From: an uncultured Oscillospiraceae bacterium | GTDB lineage: Bacteria; Bacillota; Clostridia; Oscillospirales; Oscillospiraceae | Reading direction: 5' to 3' | Assembly: GCA_944387065.1 (NCBI GenBank) | Contig: CALXDM010000013.1 | Coordinates: 1 to 41,801, forward strand | DNA length: 41,801 nucleotides | In this document: positions 25,205 through 32,860 of the stretch, one piece after another | Position numbering within the stretch: position 1 is the stretch's first letter | How the letters are laid out: every line of letters begins with the position of its first letter | Translations under genes and position numbers: made by a program | Notes under the pieces: generated by a model | Seen by the model: only the letters and a program-made list of their open reading frames with translations | Told to the model about the DNA's origin: nothing | Database searches by the model: none

Positions 25205-25277
25205 GCGGCCGGGCCACCCCGCCATCCATCCGATTCCATGACATCCCAATACCTGAATCTCGAAGGAGGAATTCCCC

Positions 25278-26132
25278 ATGAAAAACAGACACTTCCCCGG
25301 CCGGCTCCCAGCCCTGTCCCTCGCCCTGGCTCTGGCCCTCACCCTGGCCGCCTGCGGCAGCCCCGCCCAGACGGAGAGTCCCGGCAGCAGTGGCGGCAAC
25401 GCGGTCATTGAGGTCACCGTGGGCGTGGTGGGCGGCAGCAATGATCAGTGGGACACCGTCAACCAGCTGCTGGCCGACGAGGGCATCCACGTCACCCTGG
25501 AGGAGTTTTCCGAGTACAAGCTCCCCAACGAGGCCCTCAACAGCGGCGACATCGACCTGAACGCCTTCCAGCACAAGGCCTATCTGGAGCAGGAGATCGA
25601 GGAGCTGGGCTATGAGCTCTCCATCCTGGGGGACACGGTCATCGCCCCCCTGGCCCTCTACTCCAACTCCATCACAGACGTCAGCCAGCTCCAGGATGGT
25701 GACACCATCGCCGTGCCCAGCGATCCCACCAACCAGGGGCGCTGCTTTAAGATCCTGGAGTCCGCCGGTCTGCTGGAGGTGGATCCCGCCGCCGGCTATA
25801 CCCCGGAGCTCAAAGACATCACCTCCAACCCGCTGAACCTGGAGTTTGTGGAGGTGGAGGCGTCTAACACCCCCAGTCTGCTGCCCGACGTGACCGCCGC
25901 CTTCGTCAACGGGGCCCACGCGGTGGATCACGGCCTGAGCCTGGACGACGCGGTGTATACCGAGCAGGTGGAGCCGGGTAGCGACAACCCCTACATCAAC
26001 GTGCTCGTCTGCCGCACCCAGGATCTGGACAACGAGGTGTACCAAAAGGTGCTGGCGGCCTACCAGTCCGATGAGACCGCCCAGGCCATTGAGGAGATTT
26101 TCCAGGGCGCCTACCTCCCCGCGTGGGCGTGA
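25278..26132 (+). CDS. metQ: Methionine-binding lipoprotein MetQ
   Basis: 284 residues, signal ending LTLAAC (Cys26), then a NlpA/MetQ-type binding domain: EFSEYKLPNEALNSGDIDLNAFQHKAYL, and further on IAVPSDPTNQGR and NPYINVLVCR. It captures methionine or a relative at the cell surface and delivers it to MetNI. AAGGAGGAATT precedes the ATG. Its stop lies within 6 nt of the deacylase start, so the enzyme is cotranslated. Family members also carry cystine, D-Met or N-formyl-Met, so specificity is inferred. Confidence 0.94.
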   Translation: MKNRHFPGRLPALSLALALALTLAACGSPAQTESPGSSGGNAVIEVTVGVVGGSNDQWDTVNQLLADEGIHVTLEEFSEYKLPNEALNSGDIDLNAFQHKAYLEQEIEELGYELSILGDTVIAPLALYSNSITDVSQLQDGDTIAVPSDPTNQGRCFKILESAGLLEVDPAAGYTPELKDITSNPLNLEFVEVEASNTPSLLPDVTAAFVNGAHAVDHGLSLDDAVYTEQVEPGSDNPYINVLVCRTQDLDNEVYQKVLAAYQSDETAQAIEEIFQGAYLPAWA

Positions 26133-26137
26133 CGGCC

Positions 26138-27307
26138 ATGGGAATCCATCCATATGTGGAGCAGGACCGGGACTATCTGATCGCCCTGCGCCGGCACTTC
26201 CACTGCCACCCGGAACTGAGTATGCAGGAGCACCGCACCGCCCAGCGCATCGAGGAGGAGCTGCGCTCGGTGGGCATCCCCACCCGCAGGGTGGGGGACA
26301 CCGGGGTGCTGGGCGTGCTGCGCGGCGGCCGGGGCGACGGGCGGAAAATCGTCCTGCGGGCAGACATTGACGCGCTGCCCATCCAGGACGGCAAGGCCGT
26401 CCCCTATGCCTCCCAGGAGTCCGGGGTGATGCACGCCTGCGGGCACGACGTTCACGCCGCCGCCCTGATCGGGGCCGCCCGGGCCCTCAAGCGCCTGGAG
26501 GGTTCCTTTGCCGGCGAGGTGGACCTGGTGTTCCAGCCCGGCGAGGAGTATGGCAAGGGAGCGGTGCTCTTCCTGGAGGACGGCGCCCTTGCCGGGGCGG
26601 ATCGGTGCTTCGGCATCCACATCCAGTCCTCCCTGCCTGTGGGCCAGGTGGCCATGAGCAACGGGCCGGAGAACGCCTCGGTGGACCACTTCACCATCCG
26701 CATCACCGGGAAAAGCGCCCATGTGTCCACACCGGAGCTGGGGGCGGACGCGCTCTACTGCGCGGCCCAGCTGGTGGTGGCCCTCCAGGGGGTCGTCACC
26801 CGGATGACCAGCCCCACCGATCCGGTGCTGATCGGCATCGGCGTTTTGCAGGCTGGGGAGGGCTACAACATCGTGGCCCGGGAGGCGGTGATCGAGGGGA
26901 CCGTGCGCTGCTTCTCCCCCCAGACCCGAGCCTTCGTCAACCGCAAGATCGAGCAGCTGGCCCATGGTGTGGCGCAACTCTACCACGCCGACGCCCAGGT
27001 GGACAGCGAGTCCTTCACCTGCCCCCTGATCAACAGCGCCGAGGTCTTTGCCGAGGCAGTACCCGCGATCCAGCAGGTGGTGGGCCCGGAAAACCTGGTG
27101 CCCAAGCAGCCCTCCCTGGGCGGGGACGACATGGCCGAGCTGATGGCTCAGATCCCTGGCGTCTACGCCTTTGTGGGCAGCGGCAGCCCGGATCGCCCCG
27201 GCTCCCAGCTGGCCCACCACACCCCCGGCTTTGACGTGCACGAGGACTGCATCCCCATCGCCGCCAGCCTCCACGTCTCCTTCGCCCTATCCCAGCTGCA
27301 AGGATAG
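26138..27307 (+). CDS. M20-family amidohydrolase (N-acyl amino acid deacylase)
   Basis: 389-residue cytoplasmic metallo-amidohydrolase of peptidase family M20D. Metal and catalytic motifs are RADIDALPIQ (74-83), HACGHDVHAA (99-108), QPGEEYGKGA (133-142, catalytic Glu) and LGGDDMAEL near the end. Family members remove N-acyl groups from amino acids or cleave aminoacyl conjugates (hippurate, N-acetylcysteine, IAA-amino acids). Because it closes the metNIQ operon, release of Met or Cys from an imported N-acyl or conjugated form is the likely job. The start at 26138 has no clear ribosome site and relies on coupling to metQ; a GTG at 26129 is an alternative. Confidence 0.9.
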   Translation: MGIHPYVEQDRDYLIALRRHFHCHPELSMQEHRTAQRIEEELRSVGIPTRRVGDTGVLGVLRGGRGDGRKIVLRADIDALPIQDGKAVPYASQESGVMHACGHDVHAAALIGAARALKRLEGSFAGEVDLVFQPGEEYGKGAVLFLEDGALAGADRCFGIHIQSSLPVGQVAMSNGPENASVDHFTIRITGKSAHVSTPELGADALYCAAQLVVALQGVVTRMTSPTDPVLIGIGVLQAGEGYNIVAREAVIEGTVRCFSPQTRAFVNRKIEQLAHGVAQLYHADAQVDSESFTCPLINSAEVFAEAVPAIQQVVGPENLVPKQPSLGGDDMAELMAQIPGVYAFVGSGSPDRPGSQLAHHTPGFDVHEDCIPIAASLHVSFALSQLQG

Positions 27308-27312
27308 CAAAG

Positions 27313-27352
27313 CGCCCCGCCGCCGGAGCCCACAGGTTCCGGCGGCGGGGCG
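27313..27352. terminator. Bidirectional terminator between met operon and thi operon
   Basis: CGCCCCGCCGCCGGA (27313-27327) pairs with TCCGGCGGCGGGGCG (27338-27352), 15 bp, between convergent operons. Confidence 0.8.
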
Positions 27353-27379
27353 TTCCCCGTCCCTGGCCAGCCCGGCCAG

Positions 27380-28038
27380 CTACTCCTCCAGTTTCCAAGC
27401 CATGTCCCAAAACCCCAGCTCATACCGGCTGCAGGCCACAAAGATCTCCTCCAGCCGCCGGGCTTGCGCCTCCGGACAGCCTGCTGCCAGCCGGTCCATC
27501 CGATCCATCAGGGCGGCGTTGGTCCGCTGGTACTCCGCCCCGGCGTAGCTGCGGATCCACTCCCCATACAGGGGGTGCTCCGCCGCCCCGGGGCGCTGGG
27601 CCAGGCGAAGGCCGATCTCGGCGTAGCTCCAGGAACAGGCCAGGATAGCCGCCACGATCTCCGTTGGCCCGCCGGCAGCGGCCACGGCCAGCATATAGTG
27701 GGTGTAGGACAGGTTGGCCAAGGCGGGCCGGACGGCGAGGACCGCTTCCTCGGAAATGCCCATCCTGGCCATGTAGGCCCGGTGGAGCTCCATCTCACCC
27801 CCCAGGATCCCCTCCACATTGGCGGCGAAGGTGCGCATCAGCTCTGGATCCTCCGCCTTGACCACCCCATAGGCAAACACCCGGGCGTACTCAAACAGAT
27901 ACAGGTAATCCTGGAGCAGAAAGTGCCGGAATTTCTCCGGCGCCAGCGTACCATCCCCGATGCCCTGAACAAAGGGGTGGCGTGGCAGGCCTCCCACACG
28001 GGGCGGCCGGCCGCGTAGAACCGTTGGGTTATCGACAT
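27380..28038 (-). pseudogene. tenA: Thiaminase II / aminopyrimidine aminohydrolase TenA, frameshifted
   Basis: TenA salvages hydroxymethylpyrimidine by hydrolysing aminopyrimidines. The normal N terminus (MSITQRFYAAGRPVWEACHA) starts at 28038 behind GGAGAGGAG and overlaps the thiE stop. The rest (PFVQGIGDGTLAPEKFRHF onward, including the catalytic Cys in LACSWSYAEIG and the C-terminal ELGFWDMAWKLEE) is in another frame. The switch falls in a C-run (complement of GGGG at 27974-27977). One more C would restore a 219-residue protein. Everything else is intact, so this is either a recent single-base deletion or a sequencing/assembly error. A start at 28057 in the downstream frame gives a non-homologous tail and is not credible. 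Confidence 0.88.
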
Positions 28039-28694
28039 GGTCTTTTCTCCTCTCCAAAGATCTGGTCTGCCAGAGCCCTCAGGCCCTTGGCCGCCTGGCC
28101 GGGGTCGGCCTGGCCAAACAGCCCGGACACCACCGCCGCCCCCACCGCGCCGCTGCCACGGAGCCGGGGCAGATTGCCGGCATGGATGCCCCCGATGGCC
28201 ACCACCGGAATGGCCACGGCGGCGCAGATGGCCCGCAGCGCTTCCAGGCTCAGGGGGCGGGCGTCCTGCTTGGTTGCGCTGCCAAACACCGCACCCGCCC
28301 CCAGGTAGTCCGCACCCGCCCGCTCCGCCGCCACGGCAGCCTCCACCGTGCGGGCGGTCATGCCCAGGATCTTATCCCGGCCGATGAGCGCGCGGATGTC
28401 CCGGCCACGGACGTCCTCCTGCCCCACGTGAACCCCATCGGCGTCCACCGCCAAGGCGGCCTCCACGTCGTCGTTGACCAGGAATGGCACGCCGTGCCGC
28501 CGGGCCACCGCTTGCACTTCCCTGGCCTGGGCCAGCAGGGCCTCCCCCCGCAGCCCCTTTTCCCGCAGCTGCACACAGGTGGCCCCGCCGGCCACCACCG
28601 TCTCCACCACGTCGGCCAGCCTACGCCCGTTGAGCCAGGCGCGGTCGGTGATAGCGTAGAGCCGCAGGGCCCCTCTCAGATCAAAGCGCGTCAT
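28029..28694 (-). CDS. thiE: Thiamine-phosphate synthase ThiE
   Basis: 221-residue TIM-barrel enzyme that joins HMP-pyrophosphate and thiazole phosphate to thiamine phosphate. Motifs: YAITDRAW, CVQLREKG, LVNDDVEAALAVDADGVHVG, a catalytic loop AVFGSATKQDA (the usual form is FPTPTK, so slightly altered) and IPVVAIGGI. The start at 28694 lies inside the 3' end of thiM (14-nt overlap), and the stop overlaps the tenA start, so translation is coupled through the operon. Confidence 0.95.
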   Translation of the reverse strand: MTRFDLRGALRLYAITDRAWLNGRRLADVVETVVAGGATCVQLREKGLRGEALLAQAREVQAVARRHGVPFLVNDDVEAALAVDADGVHVGQEDVRGRDIRALIGRDKILGMTARTVEAAVAAERAGADYLGAGAVFGSATKQDARPLSLEALRAICAAVAIPVVAIGGIHAGNLPRLRGSGAVGAAVVSGLFGQADPGQAAKGLRALADQIFGEEKRPCR

Positions 28695-29514
28695 AGCGGG
28701 CCTCCCGTTCCAGAATATCCGGGGTGAGCAGCTCCATCCCGTCGATAAGGTCGTTGCGGAAGGTGGCGTTTCCCGTACCACCGGCGCACCGATGCCGGTC
28801 CGCCCGCTCCCCGCTCACCCCCAGCGCGGTGACCGCCGCCAGAGCCGCCTCCAGACGCCGCTCCGGCAGCGCCCCGCAGAAAGCCCCGGTGAGGGCGGAG
28901 AGCATACAGCCGCTGCCGGTGACCCGGGCCATCTCGGCGCAGCCGTTGCGCCCCACAAAGGCGCGGCGGCCGTCGGTGACCACATCCAGGGGTCCGGAGA
29001 GCACCACCACCGCCCCTGTGCACCGGGCCAGCCCCCCAGCCAGCTCCGCCGCCCGCCCCAGGCCGCGCTCCGTAACTAGGTCGCCCGGCGCCGCGTCCAC
29101 CCCGCTGCCCGCCCCCACCCCCAGGGCCAGGGCGCGGATCTCCGAGGCATTGCCCCGGATCACAGCCACCTCCACCTCCTCCAGCAGCCTGGCCACCAGC
29201 TTCCGCCGCACCCCGGACGCTCCCACCGCCACCGGGTCCAGCACCACAGGGCGCCCGAGCAGGCTGGCCTTCCGTCCGGCCAGGCGCATGGATTCCCCGT
29301 GCTCCACCGCCCCCAGGTTGCACACCAGGGCCTGGGCCGAGGCGGTGATCTCCTCCACCTCTTCCGGGTGGCGGGCCATGGTGGGGGCGGCCCCGGCGGC
29401 CAGGACAATGTTGGCGCAGTCGTTGACGGTGACGAAGTTGGTAATCAGGTGGATCAGAGGCGCCCGGGCCCGCAGGGCCTCCAGCGCGCCGCCCAGGTCA
29501 GGTTTCCGCTCCAT
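28681..29514 (-). CDS. thiM: Hydroxyethylthiazole kinase ThiM
   Basis: 277-residue ribokinase-fold kinase that phosphorylates the thiazole moiety of thiamine for salvage. Motifs: HLITNFVTVNDCANIVLAAG, the substrate region PTMARHPEEVEEI, RGNASEI, and the anion-hole/catalytic VTGSGCMLSALTG. It follows thiW by 1 nt, which fits uptake by ThiW then phosphorylation. Confidence 0.95.
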   Translation of the reverse strand: MERKPDLGGALEALRARAPLIHLITNFVTVNDCANIVLAAGAAPTMARHPEEVEEITASAQALVCNLGAVEHGESMRLAGRKASLLGRPVVLDPVAVGASGVRRKLVARLLEEVEVAVIRGNASEIRALALGVGAGSGVDAAPGDLVTERGLGRAAELAGGLARCTGAVVVLSGPLDVVTDGRRAFVGRNGCAEMARVTGSGCMLSALTGAFCGALPERRLEAALAAVTALGVSGERADRHRCAGGTGNATFRNDLIDGMELLTPDILEREARYDAL

Positions 29515-29515
29515 C

Positions 29516-30034
29516 TCACCCCTCCAGGACCGCCTGCGCGGCGCTCAGACCGCCAGAGCGCTTTAGGGCCAGCAGCACCACCCAGGCGATGATGGACCCG
29601 CCCACGGTGGACACCAGGAAGGGACCGATGTACGCATACACCGCCGCCGTCTGGCCCAGGAGCAGCACCGCCACCGGCCAGGCAGCCAGGCCACCCAGCA
29701 CTCCGGTCCCAAAGGCCTCCGCCCCACAGGTGGCCCACAGCTTCCCGGTCTTGGCGTAGACCAAGCCGCACAGCAGCGCCCCCACCATGCTGCCCGGGAA
29801 GGCCAGCAGGGTGCCCAGGCTCAGCAGGTTGCGGATCAAACTGGCGGCGAAAGCGGCGGCAACGCCGTACCAGGGCCCCAAGAACACAGCGCATAGGATG
29901 TTCACCATGTGTTGGACAGGGGAACAGCGAGAGGCCAGCACGGGAAAAGAGAATAGGCTTCCCACCACGGCTACGGCCACCAGGACGGCAGCCACAGCCA
30001 GTTTTTTGACGGCACTTCCTGATCTCACCATCAT
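29516..30034 (-). CDS. thiW: ECF transporter S component ThiW (thiazole)
   Basis: 172-residue membrane protein with about five or six helices. Motifs SPVQHMVNILCAVFLGPWYG and FPGSMVGALLCGLVY match ThiW, the substrate-capture subunit proposed for hydroxyethylthiazole uptake with the shared ECF ATPase module, which is not in this window. The start is one of two adjacent ATGs (30034 or 30031) behind AAGGAG; the longer frame is out of register with any homology. It lies between thiD and thiM under the TPP riboswitch, supporting the assignment. Confidence 0.9.
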   Translation of the reverse strand: MMVRSGSAVKKLAVAAVLVAVAVVGSLFSFPVLASRCSPVQHMVNILCAVFLGPWYGVAAAFAASLIRNLLSLGTLLAFPGSMVGALLCGLVYAKTGKLWATCGAEAFGTGVLGGLAAWPVAVLLLGQTAAVYAYIGPFLVSTVGGSIIAWVVLLALKRSGGLSAAQAVLEG

Positions 30035-30038
30035 TCCT

Positions 30039-30878
30039 TCACTCCTTTGTTGTTTCCTTATCTGTCGCTTCCCCGTCCCACACCACCGCTCCCCCCTCGG
30101 GGACGGCGTAGTTGTGCCAGAGCGGGCCGCTACCCGTCCCCAGGTCCAGCCCGGCCCGCATACAGGCGGTGATGTAGGCCTTGGCCTTCCCCACCCCCTG
30201 GGGCAGGTCGCAGCCCAGGGCCAGGAACGAGGCAATGGCCGAGGACAGCGTACAGCCTGAGCCGTGGTTGTTGGCGTTGTCCACCCGGCCGGCCCGGAAC
30301 CAGTGGAACGCCCCTCCCTGCCACAGCAGGTCGTCCGCGTCCTGCTCCCGGTGCCCGCCCTTCACCAGCACCGCCCCGGGGAGGGTGCTCCCGATGGCCT
30401 GGGCCGCCCGGAGCATATCCGGCTCGCTCCCGATGGGGAAGCCACATAGCCGCTCCGCCTCGGGAAGGTTGGGAGTGATCACCTCGGCCAGGGGGAACAG
30501 CTCCTCCTTCAGGGCGGCCAAAGCGCCGTCCTGCAAGAGGCTGGAGCCGCTGGTGGACACCATCACTGGATCCACCACAACGTGCTCTGCCCGGTACTCC
30601 CGCAACTTTCTCCCAATGGCCCGGATGATGGCCGCGTTGGACACCATCCCGATCTTCACCGCGTCGGGCCGGATGTCCCGGAACACGCAGTCCAGCTGTT
30701 GGGCCACAAACTCCGGGGAGGCCTCCAGCACCCCGGATACCCCCATGGTGTTTTGAGCGGTGAGGGCAGTGACGGCGCTCATGCCGTATACCCCCAGGCA
30801 GGCCATCGTTTTCAGGTCCGCCTGGATCCCCGCGCCTCCGCTGGAGTCGCTGCCCGCGATGGTCAGCACCCGTTTCAT
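30039..30878 (-). CDS. thiD: HMP/HMP-phosphate kinase ThiD
   Basis: 279-residue kinase making HMP-pyrophosphate for ThiE. Motifs: LTIAGSDSSGGAGIQADLKT, YGMSAVTALTAQNT, VLVKGGH and the C-terminal NNHGSGCTLSSAIAS (anion hole). The start is the ATG at 30878, at proper distance from AGGAGG; an ATG two codons upstream is too close. It is the first gene after the TPP riboswitch. Confidence 0.96.
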   Translation of the reverse strand: MKRVLTIAGSDSSGGAGIQADLKTMACLGVYGMSAVTALTAQNTMGVSGVLEASPEFVAQQLDCVFRDIRPDAVKIGMVSNAAIIRAIGRKLREYRAEHVVVDPVMVSTSGSSLLQDGALAALKEELFPLAEVITPNLPEAERLCGFPIGSEPDMLRAAQAIGSTLPGAVLVKGGHREQDADDLLWQGGAFHWFRAGRVDNANNHGSGCTLSSAIASFLALGCDLPQGVGKAKAYITACMRAGLDLGTGSGPLWHNYAVPEGGAVVWDGEATDKETTKE

Positions 30879-30896
30879 ATCCATCCCTCCTGGCAA

Positions 30897-30929
30897 AACA
30901 AAAATCGGGGCGCCCCCAGGGCGCCCCGA
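30897..30929 (-). terminator. TPP-controlled terminator before thiD
   Basis: On the minus strand, TCGGGGCGCCC pairs with GGGCGCCCCGA (11 bp, 3-nt loop), followed by TTTTTGTTTT. It lies between the riboswitch and thiD: transcription stops here when TPP is bound (inferred from the known mechanism in Firmicutes). Confidence 0.9.
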
Positions 30930-30979
30930 GCATTGGAAACAGCCCGTCCGGAGCCTATGGGCCCCTGGCCGTTCCACAC

Positions 30980-31066
30980 TCGCCGCGTCCCTACGGTGGC
31001 ATTATCCACATCAGGTCGGGTCAGGCTTGCGCCCCTCTCAGCCCTTCTTCAGAGCTCCCCTGCGAA
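30980..31066 (-). promoter_or_regulatory. TPP riboswitch (THI element)
   Basis: Minus strand reads AGGGGAGC, then GGGCTGAGA, then ACCTGATGTGGATAATGCCA and CGTAGGGA. These are the conserved thi-box blocks in order and spacing: the pyrimidine-sensor CTGAGA and the pyrophosphate-sensor region. The closing P1 helix uses TCGC and GCGA. It controls the thiD-thiW-thiM-thiE-tenA operon. Confidence 0.96.
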
Positions 31067-31090
31067 CGAATTTCATGTTCAGTTTAGTCA

Positions 31091-31119
31091 ATGATAGCAC
31101 AGCGGCGGCAAAAAGGAAA
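31091..31119 (-). promoter_or_regulatory. Candidate promoter of the thi operon
   Basis: On the minus strand, TTTCCT, 17-bp spacer and an extended -10 TGC-TATCAT (complement of 31091-31096), about 25 nt before the riboswitch. Confidence 0.42.
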
Positions 31120-31160
31120 GGGCCTTTTCTTCCACCGCGGCCATGAGCCATCCCGCTCTT

Positions 31161-31916
31161 TCATTCCGAACCCTGCCGCAGCCACAGCTCCCGAAGCCCG
31201 AGGAAGGTGAGGTTTGGCTCCCAAATGGCAGGGATGCGCAGCAAGGGGCGCACATAGGCGCTGTTCCCCCCGGTGAGCACCACAGTCAGGGGTCCAAACT
31301 GTTCCTCCAGCCGGCGGGCGATCCCCTCGATGGCCCCCGCTGCACCATAGAGCGCGCCGCAGCGCATACAGGACTCGGTATCGGTCCCGATCAGCCCCTC
31401 TGGCCGAGCGAACGTGACGGCAGGGAGCTGGGCCGCCCCATCGCTGAGGGCGGACAGAGAGAGGGCCAGGCCGGGCAGGATCATCCCGCCCTGGAACACC
31501 CCCTCCCCATCCACCACCGACAATGTGGTGGCGGTCCCCATATTGAACACCGCTAAGGGCGGGGCATGGCGAGCCAGGGCGGCCACGCAGTCCACCACCC
31601 GGTCCATCCCCAGGCGGGCGGGGTCATAGTCTCCCAGGGGCAGGCCGGTGGGGGTGTCCCGGTCTATGATCCGCACCGGCTTGCCCGTGAGGGCGGCCAG
31701 GACTCCGGCCACCGGGCCGGTGAGGTGGGGCACCACCGAGACGAGGACAGCCCCCTGGAGGGGCGCAACCCCCGCCAGCGTCCCCTCCAGGGCGGAGCGC
31801 CAGCCCGGCTCCCCCAGCTCTCTCGCGGCTGGCAGACGGCGGAGAAAGGCCAGCTTTTCCCCCGCCAAGCCCCCCATGGCCACGGTGGTATTGCCGATGT
31901 CTACCGTGAGCAGCAT
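31161..31916 (-). CDS. coaX: Type III pantothenate kinase CoaX, divergent
   Basis: 251-residue ASKHA-fold kinase, first step of CoA synthesis. VDIGNTT (5-11) is the phosphate-binding motif and GMDR (103-106) supplies the catalytic Asp105. Two usually conserved positions differ. The DxGTATT motif reads NMGTATT (Asn125 for Asp), and IGKNT reads IGTDT (Thr178 for Lys). It may still act, or have changed activity. It starts 2 nt after the stop of a pantothenate-type ECF S component, which supports the pathway. The opposite-strand coaBC completes a CoA cluster. Confidence 0.85.
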   Translation of the reverse strand: MLLTVDIGNTTVAMGGLAGEKLAFLRRLPAARELGEPGWRSALEGTLAGVAPLQGAVLVSVVPHLTGPVAGVLAALTGKPVRIIDRDTPTGLPLGDYDPARLGMDRVVDCVAALARHAPPLAVFNMGTATTLSVVDGEGVFQGGMILPGLALSLSALSDGAAQLPAVTFARPEGLIGTDTESCMRCGALYGAAGAIEGIARRLEEQFGPLTVVLTGGNSAYVRPLLRIPAIWEPNLTFLGLRELWLRQGSE

Positions 31917-31917
31917 C

Positions 31918-32604
31918 TCAGGCCGGCCGCCCGGAGGCCGGGGCTGTCTCCAGCTTCGCGGCCTTCGCCAGGGGGATGCACACAGCAGGGGTAATCACGG
32001 CGGACACGATGGCCTCGGGGATGCCATTGGCGGCCACAATGCCTAGGATCAGGCTGGTGACGGCCTCGGAGGGGATGCCCTGGGCCGCAGCATAGGCCTC
32101 GGGAAAAATGACGCCGATGGCCCCCATCACCAGGGCCGTATTGGTAAAAGCCCCCGCCACAGCGGCCAGCGCCATGGTCCCGGCCTGTATCCCCGCGTTT
32201 CGCTTCCCAGGCAGGCGCCGGAGCAGGGTGTACACCAGCCAGGGGATCACCCCCACAAAGATCCGGGGCACAAAGCAGATGAACAGGGCCCAGGGGCTGC
32301 CCCGGCCCAGGCCCGGGACTGGGAGGAAGGGGGTAAACACAAAGGAGGACAGACCGGGGACCAGCGTGTTTTTCAGCAGGCTGGACAGGCCGAACATGCC
32401 GCCGAGAAACGCGCCCTTTTTTGGCCCGAGCAGCAGGGAGCCGATGATCACCGGCACATGGAGCACGGTGGCTTTGATCACTGGCAGGTCGATCAGCCCC
32501 AGGGGAGTAAAGGTCAACAAGAAAATAATGGAAGTCAACATGACCAAAATGGCCAGGCTCTGCACCTGCCTGGTGCGTTGCGCGCGGGTCTGGACGCTTT
32601 TCAT
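31918..32604 (-). CDS. panT: ECF transporter S component, PanT-like (pantothenate)
   Basis: 228-residue membrane protein with about six helices. LGLIDLPVIKATVLHVPVI near the N terminus and LLGPKKGAFLGGMFGL are the pattern of PanT-like S components. The start is the ATG at 32604, 9 nt after AGGAGG; an upstream TTG is less likely. Together with coaX and the divergent coaBC it indicates pantothenate capture for CoA synthesis. It needs the ECF ATPase module encoded elsewhere. Substrate is inferred from context. Confidence 0.85.
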   Translation of the reverse strand: MKSVQTRAQRTRQVQSLAILVMLTSIIFLLTFTPLGLIDLPVIKATVLHVPVIIGSLLLGPKKGAFLGGMFGLSSLLKNTLVPGLSSFVFTPFLPVPGLGRGSPWALFICFVPRIFVGVIPWLVYTLLRRLPGKRNAGIQAGTMALAAVAGAFTNTALVMGAIGVIFPEAYAAAQGIPSEAVTSLILGIVAANGIPEAIVSAVITPAVCIPLAKAAKLETAPASGRPA

Positions 32605-32737
32605 ATTCAATTACCTCCTGCTGCCGTTCCCGCCCAGCGGGATACAGCGCAACCTAAAAATATGACCGGTGTGGGAGGGGAATCGAGCCTGCCGTCTCAA
32701 TGGAGTACAGCGGCCCGCCGTCCGCTTGGTCAGGGCC

Positions 32738-32766
32738 ATTATACGCAATCTCCTTCAAAATTGCAA
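32738..32766 (-). promoter_or_regulatory. Promoter of panT-coaX
   Basis: On the minus strand, TTGCAA (complement of 32761-32766), 17-bp spacer, TATAAT (complement of 32738-32743). It leaves a structured leader of about 125 nt before panT. Confidence 0.75.
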
Positions 32767-32794
32767 CCTAAATGTGGAAAAAATACTGCGAGCC

Positions 32795-32803
32795 TGCTAT
32801 AAT
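32795..32803 (+). promoter_or_regulatory. Extended -10 promoter of coaBC
   Basis: TGC-TATAAT (32795-32803), with a poor -35 (TGGAAA, 32775-32780). Transcription would start near 32810, about 50 nt before coaBC. GCAACCTAAA occurs at 32649-32658 and again at 32763-32772 between the divergent genes, a possible shared regulator site. Confidence 0.6.
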
Positions 32804-32860
32804 ACGCATCAGCCGAAAGCCCCGGGGGATGGCGTCCCCACCTGGAGAGGAGTGAGCGTC

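Noticed and set aside
28039..28057. Alternative upstream start for TenA in the downstream frame
   Set aside because: The resulting N terminus (MERRKDHVDNPTVLRGRP) does not resemble TenA, whereas the other frame encodes the exact TenA N terminus after a good ribosome site.
32655..32737. A tRNA gene on the minus strand before panT
   Set aside because: Arms resemble a tRNA, but the 5' and 3' acceptor strands do not pair and no proper 7-nt anticodon loop forms. It is kept only as a structured leader.
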